Assembly: GCA_964036045.1 (NCBI GenBank)
Contig: OZ038381.1
Span: 160,274,283 to 160,338,282, forward strand
Length of the DNA: 64,000 nt
Origin: Eutreptiella sp. 'Long Island Sound 2002'
Lineage: Eukaryota; Euglenozoa; Euglenophyceae; Eutreptiales; Eutreptiaceae
Direction of reading: 5' to 3'
The translations under genes were made by a program, and so were the position numbers. Of the stretch, positions 57,510 to 64,000 are shown piece by piece. How positions within the stretch are numbered: the first letter of the stretch is position 1; each line of letters starts with the position of its first letter. The notes below the pieces were generated by a model. The model did no database searches and was not told the origin of the DNA. It was given only the letters and a program-made list of their open reading frames with translations.

Positions 57510-60314
57510 CAACTAGACAGATGCCATGTGGGTACCATTGAATTGGACAATGCAAGACGGGGGACCATTCGCGCTTCACCTCGTGGACCGTGTACCCCGC
57601 CTCCCGCAATGGCGCGCACAGGGTCACACTCGGACGCGGGATGAGCCGATGGACCACAAAAAACGGTCTTCTGGTCTGTGCGTGGTGGGGGGTTGCCGGG
57701 GCTCATCCTTGCTCCCGGCACCCCCCTTCTCACCCCCCGTGTCCCCTTCCTTCTCACCCCCCGTGTCATCCCCCACCTCACCCCCCTTGCCACCCCCCCC
57801 CCCCCCCTGTCACCCTTGTCACCCTCGTCATCCTCGTCATCCCCGTCGTCCCCGTCATCCCCCTCCCCCAAAGCCTCCCGGAGGTAGGCCTCCGCCTCCT
57901 CCCGGGTGCGGAAGAGGAGCTCCCCCGCCACCGGGAAGGTGCCCCCCTCTTGCTCCCGCTTCCTCTTCTTCCCCTTCTTCCCCTTCTTCCCCTTCTTCCC
58001 CCCCTCCCCATTGGACCCCTGCGACACCACCCACCACTCCCCCGGGTCCAACTCCTCATCCCAATCCCCCAACACCGTCACTTGGCTGACGGTCCCCCCA
58101 TTGCCCCCCTCCTCCCAAGGGACATACCGGGTGTCCCCCACACCCGGCACATTCCCATAGGGGTCCCGGCCCCTATCTTGCAGGGGGGGGGGGGCTTGGG
58201 GTTTGGGGGGGGGTGCCCTTGGCCTTGGGCTTGCTCTGCTGGGCTTGGTGGGGGCGGCGTCTTCCTCGCTACTCTCGAAGCGGGGTTTTTTCTTGGGGGC
58301 CTTGGGGGGGGGGCTTGGGGGGGGGGGGTCCTCCCCTCGCTGCTGTTGCTGCTGGTCTCCCCCGCCCGGTCCTGCAACCTCACCCAACCCTTGCGCTGCG
58401 GGTCCATGCCCCCCGCACTCCTGCCCACTTCACACCTACCCAAACCGTCCAGCACCCAGAGGGCCAAATTGGGGTCCGTCCCCATCAACCGGCCCAACTC
58501 GGTGACCCCCACGAGGCACGTCCGGCCTCCGCCATCGCGCCACTCCACGCGCACCCCGCGGGGGTCAGCTCCACACGTGTGCACGCTAGCAACCTGAGAA
58601 CAGAAACATAATGCAGGTGTGTTCTAGCGGCGTTCTAGGGAACCGTTCTAGCGGCGTTCTAGCAGCGTTCTAGCGGCGGCGGCACAGCATGGCTAGATCA
58701 ACACTAGAACGGTTCGCTAGATCAACGCGAGAACGCAATCAACATACCGTGCCTTGGCGGTCCAAGGCGGGGGAGATGGCCCCTAGGGCCTTGGCGAAGG
58801 CATCCCGGGGGTTGGGGGGGTGCGGCTGCGGGGGGCCCCCAGCGGGGGTTGCGGCGGGCTTGGGCTTGGACTTGGGCCGGGAGGCGATGCCGTGCACCAA
58901 CCCGGCATACGCCCCCCGGTTCGCCACCTCCGGGTTGAAACCCCCCATGTCCATCAGCGCCAACCACGTCGGCGTCCGGGTCCAGGCCCTCGCCGCATAC
59001 TCCATCCCCCCCAAGCCCAGCCCCTGCCAGCAGTTGGCGACGAATCGCCAGTGCCCCCCCCCCCTTTTTCCTCTCGGGGGTGAAGAGGTTGGTTTGCGCC
59101 AACTCATACATCTTCACCCCCATTTCTGGGGGGGGGGGGGGGGTCTCCCCCCATTTCTTCCCCGGCAACTCCTGTTGCCACCCCCACCACCCTTTGACCA
59201 CCCCCAGCCGCAGGGGCTTGTCCAGGTGGACAACCCCCCCCTCGTCCACCCATACCCACCGCCCCCCCCCCCCCCCCCAACAGCCGGTGGTGCACCCGCT
59301 GCAACAAAAACCGGAGAGTCCAAACCGGACTCTCCGGGGCGACGAGGAGGGGGGTGTCCAGGTTTGGGGGGTGGGGGCCAGCCAGGACAGCCGGGTCCCA
59401 TGGCAGGTCCTGGATGGCCCCCGCATCCCTCGACCCCATCATCGCCCTGAGCCACTGGCTCATACCCCCCCCCCCCCCCCGCCGGCGTCTCCACCACTTG
59501 GGGATGAGGAAAGGATCCGCATGGCGCAGGACAATCTCCGCAAGGCGAAGGCCAAGGTGGTGGAGAAGGAGAAGGGGATCGAGGCGCTGGATCGCAGTGT
59601 GCAGAGGATGGAGGTGGTGTTGGCGGCGGCGGTGGATAAGGTCAAGGAGGAGGAGGTGGAGGAGGTGGTGGAGGTGGACGTGGAGCCGGAGGAGATGGTG
59701 GAGGAGACGGTGAAGGAGTCCCCCGCACCTCAGCCAGCTTGGTCTCCCATTGGGAGACCTTGCTCTCCAGCCTACCCTTCCCCGACTTCTGAGTTGCGAG
59801 GGAAGCCGAGAGCCCTCGCAGCTCCCTGGGGATTTCCTCCACCTCCGTGTCCTCCGGGGCCGCCTTGGCCGACTTCCTGGCGGCCAACGGGTGAGGGGGT
59901 GGCGATGGTGGATGTGGGGGAGTAGGGGCCACCGGGGACGGTGCGGTGATACTCCAACTTACGGAGCGTGTAGAGCTCCGAGAGGGTCCTCCACGAGGAC
60001 TTGGGGGCCCTCATGTTGAGCACTAGTTCACACATGGCGGTGGGGGGGAGAAGGGAGGCGGCGTATGCCTCAACGGCGGCCTTGCATGCCTCACCCGTGG
60101 TTTGGGTAGAACTGGCGGAGTTCACATATTGGATGGCGTTGTTGAATTGCCGCCGTGCTAGGGGGCATGATAGCGCCCACGTGGCCAAGTAATGGCCCAC
60201 CCGCTCATCCTTGAGGTTTGAAGCCCCACTCAAGTCCCGTAGTGCCTTAGACAAGAGGGAAGTATCCTTCCCGGTTGAGGAGGGAGCAAGGGGGGAAGTG
60301 GCGGGGCGTTTCAT
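57510..60314 (-). CDS. GC-rich multi-frame gene of unknown function, at least two exons
   Basis: From ATG at 60314 the frame reads MKRPATSPLAPSS, then DERVGHYLATWALSCPLARR and MCELVLNMRAPKSSWRTLSE. Further coding-like blocks follow in changing frames: LAARKSAKAAPEDTEVEEIP with LESKVSQWETKLAEV (59890-59735), SQWLRAMMGSRDAGAIQDLP (59460-59280), WVWVDEGGVVHLDKPLRLGV (59260-59100), HWRFVANCWQGLGLGGMEYA (59050-58750). An intron (58747-58594, ACG|GTATGT to TCTCAG|GTT) leads to VRVEWRDGGGRTCLVGVTEL, then an acidic and Lys-Gly part (ELDPGEWWVVSQG, KKGKKGKKGKKGKKRKREQE, REEAEAYLREALGEGDDGDD) and, after a G run, VVHRLIPRPSVTLCAPLREA near 57650-57590. Frame changes fall at the long homopolymers 59262-59278, 59054-59064 and 58305-58330. 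I do not recognise the protein. It may be one live gene with sequencing indels, or a decayed one. Confidence 0.5.
58594..58747 (-). other. 154-bp intron with clustered TTCTAG words
   Basis: The GTATGT donor and a CTGTTCTCAG acceptor are both strong, and the protein reads through in phase (LDRQGT joined to VASVHTCG). On the plus strand the intron contains GTTCTAGCGGC four times and CTAGAACG/CGTTCTAG pairs, the same words as upstream of the gene start. Confidence 0.65.
59485..59725 (+). other. Coiled-coil coding segment on the opposite strand
   Basis: The plus strand reads DEERIRMAQDNLRKAKAKVV, EKEKGIEALDRSVQRMEVVL, AAAVDKVKEEEVEEVVEVD, a charged heptad-like helix. The minus strand here is Ser/Thr-rich or poly-Pro with a stop (PPPPPPPPPPP then TGA). 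Blocks on both sides are coding-like on the minus strand. The segment is bounded by a C16 run (59465-59480) and a GGTGGAGG-rich tract (about 59650-59710). Confidence 0.4.
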
Positions 60315-60429
60315 TGCAAAGAAATGTGTAATATCTAAGCGCGAGAGAAGAAACAGGGAACAATGAACTACGGACAATAGCAAGCATGCACGGGGGAACA
60401 ATGAAGAAATTGGGATATGTGGGTAGACA

Positions 60430-60520
60430 TTATATCGTTCTAGTATTGATCTAATCTAGGCTAGAACATCTAGGCTATAGTGTTCTAGGCTAGATCAAGA
60501 TTGGGTCTTCTAGCATGTAC
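60430..60520 (-). promoter_or_regulatory. TTCTAG/CTAGAA cluster upstream of the GC-rich gene
   Basis: CGTTCTAG, GGCTAGAAC, TGTTCTAGG, GCTAGATC and TCTTCTAGC lie within 90 bases, 120-210 bases before the ATG at 60314. Inverted GAA/TTC words are the building blocks of heat-shock elements, but spacing here is irregular, so a promoter role is only an inference. Confidence 0.3.
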
Positions 60521-60949
60521 CAAGGGTACCGAGCAAAGGAGCAATTGGTGTCTGAGCAGAACAGAAGGTTGCATCAGGAGACTCTGGAATGCCTGGAGAC
60601 ACGGGGGGTGGGGTGGCCGGGCCCGGTCCTTGTATGCGACCCCCCCCCACGTTTTGAGAGATAGTGGTGTCGGGGACATGGTACCAACGGTGCCGAAGTT
60701 TTTTTGTGGATGCTTCCCTTTCATTAAACCATCCATGTTTTGAGTGCCACATCAGCAAGACGAGGCGCTAAACATACATCACTTGTTGCGAAGTGACGAT
60801 CACCACAACCAATGTGGACACACCTGTCCATTTGCAGCCCGTGCTTCACAACACTCACCAGCAGCTTCCCTAAACCCGCCTCAGACACACATCCCCCCTA
60901 GAGGTTTGCATGTCGTACTCGTGGGTCTCACGTAGACACCCCCCACCTT

Positions 60950-61120
60950 GGGAACCCCCCCCCCCCCCACGCCCGAACGCCCCCCCCCCACGCCCTCCAG
61001 CTGAACCCTCCCCAAGACCCTCTAGCGGACCCCCCCCACCTGCCCCCCCCCCCCCAGTTTTGACGGAGAGCTGGGGGGGGGTGTTGCATTAGGACCGGTT
61101 GCATTCGACCCCCCCCCTTG
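60950..61120. repeat. Dense C-run region
   Basis: C runs of 8-12 occur at about 60955-60968, 60981-60989, 61029-61036 and 61045-61056, and a G8 run at 61074-61081, within 170 bases. Proline/glycine-rich open frames here are artefacts. Confidence 0.75.
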
Positions 61121-61124
61121 GCTG

Positions 61125-62150
61125 GAGAATTGGCCCACAATCGCCAAGCAGAAGACCAATTTGAAGCGAGGTCGAGCGAAGGTGGCGAGACGACTGGCAG
61201 TCGTAAGGCGTGTGACCGAAGATGTGCGGCACAATCTAGGCAGTACCGCTAGCGGCAACGTGTACAGCCCGTTCTCGCAAGCGGCTATGGTGTCAGTGGT
61301 AGCACGTGGCAGTGGGCATGCCTGATCGGCCACGAGCCCCGCATGGAGTTTGGGACGGCGACCACTGAGCTCCAATACTGCTCCACCACCCGAGCACAGA
61401 CCCTTCTGGGGCTATTTGCCGGCAGGGGTGGTCAACGGGGCTCGGGCAAGGTGTTGTTGATCATGGTCAGTAAGACGACGGTTGATGGGGCGTAGGGCAA
61501 CGTCAGGGCAAAGGGGAGCGGCCTCGGTCGATGTCCGAAGTACATGCAGTGAGAAAGAGAAGAGGAACAGGAGGAGGAAAAGGAGTTGAGGGCATCACAC
61601 TCGTGAAACAAACCAACGGAGAAAAGAAGGAAGCGATGAAGAGGGGAACATATAAGGAAAGAGTAGAGAGATGCAAGATGTGGTGAAAAGGTGGCGGCAC
61701 AATGGAGTGAAAACAGGTGAGCATCACGGGATTTGACCTAGATGGAGGACAGGGACAAGGGCAGTGGTCAACGCACCATGGCAGTGGTGGCTGCTCTGTG
61801 GAGTGCGCCGTGGATCTGGCGTTGGTTCGTGCAGCCCGCCATTGTGTGGTTCCGGGGGGCCAGACTGCGCGGACCCCCACACCGACATCCCCCTCCACTG
61901 CGTGCACACGCTGGCGGAGGTGTGTGGTGGTGAGACCACGGCCAATGTCGGGGAAGCGACGTGCGCCATGGCGTGGCCCCAGTGTTGGGGCAATGGGGCC
62001 AAGAGGGGGAGGATAGGGGTGCAGATGTGAACCACACGGGGCATGGGAGCCCAAGGGAATGCTGTGCATGCAGTGCGCACACAGTGCGAAGTTTTGGATG
62101 TCGGCAAATACTCGAACCCTAGTCTCAGCCCCTTTTCTCAAGTTTTTGGT
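61125..62150. other. No gene called
   Basis: A plus-strand frame near 61140-61324 (IAKQKTNLKRGRAKVARRLA, then VRRVTEDVRHNLGSTASGNV) and a 226-codon minus-strand frame (62183-61503) look partly protein-like, but neither has a known domain or a supported start. An unrecognised exon is possible. Confidence 0.25.
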
Positions 62151-62339
62151 TCCGTACCACGATTTTTTTGGCTTCCTAAGCATTTAGGATGTGGCATATT
62201 TGAATTGTCAACCATTTTTGCCCATTTTCAACCATTTCCCCCTACTTCCTCCCCCGCATGGGTGTTAGCGCAGGGGGTGCGCGCCAGGGAGGGTGGGTTA
62301 TTTTGGGCCTTCAACCTTCCGGTGGCATTGGGGAAACCG

Positions 62340-62475
62340 GGCCAATTATCCAATCCACACTTTGTTGTGTGGCCCCTTGAGTTGGGGTTAGGGACGTAGA
62401 ATCCACACTTCGGTGTGGCCCCTTGAGTTGGGGTTCGGGACTCTCAATCCACGCTTCGGTGTGGCCCCTTAGGAA
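62340..62475 (+). repeat. Tandem repeat of about 52 bp, three units
   Basis: Units read CAATCCACACTTCGGTGTGG, CCCCTTGAGTTGGGGTT, GGGAC. CCACACTT.GGTGTGG and CCCCTTGAGTTGGGG are inverted repeats within the unit. Single copies in reverse orientation lie near 18775-18810 and 57195-57245. Confidence 0.8.
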
Positions 62476-63097
62476 AACAAGTCTGGAACAACCTACTTTT
62501 CGCATAGGGCACCCAGTGCTGGCACAACGCATGGTGCGCCCCCCACACGCGGGCAAAAAACACCATACCACGACCTGTCAAGGAAATGGGAGGTGGGGGG
62601 GCTCCCAAAGATCCTACTTTCTAATGGCTCCAATGTCCAAATGTCCACTTCCACGCCATTGCACCTCCCACACCCCATTGCACCACAAGAACAGTGCCCC
62701 CCCCCCCCCCCCCCCTCCCCAAACCCCCCACAAATTCATGTGCTGGCACAAATGTTGCACTTGGTACTTCCAGATGGAAATATTTTACATTTCGATTGGC
62801 CCACGGCACCAAGCAACCAAGTGGGGCGGACCGACCAACTTCATGCTCCGGCATCACACATTTTCAGCCACAGTGGTTCACAAGCCAAGCTGTTGCACTA
62901 CGTGCATACTGCTCACACACAAGCCAGGATACTCACCCAAGAATACCTGTCAACCTATCTGGTAGCACGGCGAAGCAGCAAAGCCCACATGAGAAAAACG
63001 GAACTGCCTTCAACTTGGTTCTCCACTGTCCCTATGAACAAACCACTCAGCCTTGTAAGGTACAACTATGCAGGGGCATTGCAAGATGCACACATGT

Positions 63098-63415
63098 TCA
63101 AATGGCAAGTGCCACACTCGGACATATCACCAGGACAGTGGCCACACAATTGGACTTTGGCACATCAGGCCAAGGTCCATAGGGTTGATACCTGGTCTGC
63201 CTGCGGATACAAAACTGAGTAAGGTGGAGCAAAATACGCACATGGCCATGCAGCTCTGTTGCAGAGCCTGTCCAAACATTGCGGAGATTCCTCCATTGCC
63301 ACAACCGTGCAAAGAGCTGCTCCACCCTTGCACGATAGAAGCCATGGACATCGTTATACTCTTGTTGGTCTTCACTCAAAGTTTTCCAACCAATATAAGG
63401 TACAACAGTGTGCAA
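63098..63415 (-). pseudogene. PIF/Harbinger-like transposase C-terminal relic, second copy
   Basis: The frame reads HGFYRARVEQLFARLWQWRN, ELHGHVRILLHLTQFCIRRQ and RYQPYGPW, clearly the same family as 2633-3007. It diverges after PYGPW and lacks the Cys/His cluster of the first copy, ending at a stop soon after. No catalytic residues are visible upstream, where the TGCCTTCTC repeat begins. Confidence 0.55.
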
Positions 63416-63419
63416 GCGG

Positions 63420-63625
63420 CCCTTATATGGCTACATCACTCCTGCCTTCTCGGGGCCCCCGTAGTGGGGAGAAATCGATATGGTTACATCACCCCTGCCT
63501 TCTCGGGGGCCCCATAGTGGGGAGAAATCAATATGGCTACATCACCCCTGCCTTCTGGGGGTCCCCATAGTGGGGAGAAATCAATACCGCTACATCACCC
63601 CTACCTTCTCGGGCTCCCCATAGTG
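63420..63625 (+). repeat. 53-bp tandem repeat, four units
   Basis: GGCTACATCACCCCTGCCTT, CTCGGGGGCCCCATAGTGGG, GAGAAATCAATAT recurs every 52-54 bases. It is the closest match in the window to the 5985-6330 array and to the big satellite. Confidence 0.9.
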
Positions 63626-64000
63626 GGGAGAGTTCAATATGTGGGATGGAAAATGGATAAAAATGGGTGAAAATGGGCAAAAAAGGGTGACAATTCAAAT
63701 GCGCCACATCCCAAATGCATAAGAAGCTAAAAAAAAAACCCAGTATGGAACCAAAAATTGTCAAAAGGGGCCAAAAGTAGGGTCCGAGTATTTGCCAACA
63801 TCCAAAACTTCGCACTGCATGCACGGCATTCCCACAACAGCCAAGCGCAAAGCAAAAGACCTTGGGCTTTGCAACAGCATTGAGGCCAAAAGAACTACAA
63901 GAGCTGAATGTGGCATGACCCTTGTGCGTGTCTGTCACGTGCATTCTGCGCATGCAGGGGAACACAAATCAAATCGCTTCGTCACCTGTCACTTGTCACT

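Noticed and set aside
57590-58597. 335-codon plus-strand open frame rich in Pro and Leu
   Set aside because: It is the antisense of Gly/Lys/Asp-rich coding sequence on the minus strand; its composition comes from GGG and GAY codons read backwards.

Overview
This window is nuclear DNA from a eukaryote with a large, repeat-laden genome. An alga or similar protist fits best; the species cannot be read from the sequence. The evidence is spliceosomal introns (GT..AG, several over 1 kb), an N-terminal secretion signal on one protein and a type II membrane anchor on another, a C-terminal HDEL ER-retention signal, transposon relics of at least five kinds, satellites, and runs of G or C longer than ten bases about every 1-2 kb. 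There is no operon-like packing and no prokaryotic RNA gene.

Layout. 1-9.4 kb is a mosaic of a 162-bp satellite, four copies of a dispersed composite element with a conserved 13-bp-arm hairpin, and a PIF/Harbinger-like transposase relic. 9.4-9.9 kb is a GTGCAG-type microsatellite. 11.9-17.2 kb holds a four-exon gene on the minus strand for a membrane-anchored GDP-fucose O-fucosyltransferase-like enzyme. 17.9-21.8 kb holds transposon debris, including a MULE-like transposase. 21.8-26.2 kb is a satellite of about 85 bp with some 50 copies. 27.9-39.3 kb is a five-exon minus-strand gene for an 802-residue secreted glycoside-hydrolase-like protein (clan GH-D-like motifs); its 6-kb first intron contains a broken LINE with reverse transcriptase and RNase H, itself interrupted by a MITE. 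40.4-41.4 kb is a 9-bp minisatellite. 42.8-44.7 kb is a terminal-inverted-repeat transposon with a broken transposase. 46.3-47.7 kb has tRNA-derived SINE-like modules next to a second LINE relic. 50.9-51.4 kb is a small ER-luminal protein gene ending in HDEL. 52.8-53.5 kb is a large foldback element. 53.8-55.2 kb holds unrecognised reading frames. 57.5-60.3 kb is a very GC-rich minus-strand gene whose frame changes at every long G/C run and which contains one opposite-strand coiled-coil segment. The last kilobases are repeats plus a second copy of the Harbinger-like transposase relic.

The only genes I regard as host genes with a traceable function are the O-fucosyltransferase-like and glycoside-hydrolase-like genes, plus the HDEL protein of unknown function. 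All three would act in the secretory pathway (Golgi, lumen or exterior, ER). No shared regulation can be shown. All eight introns I could define are in phase 0, mostly after CAG.
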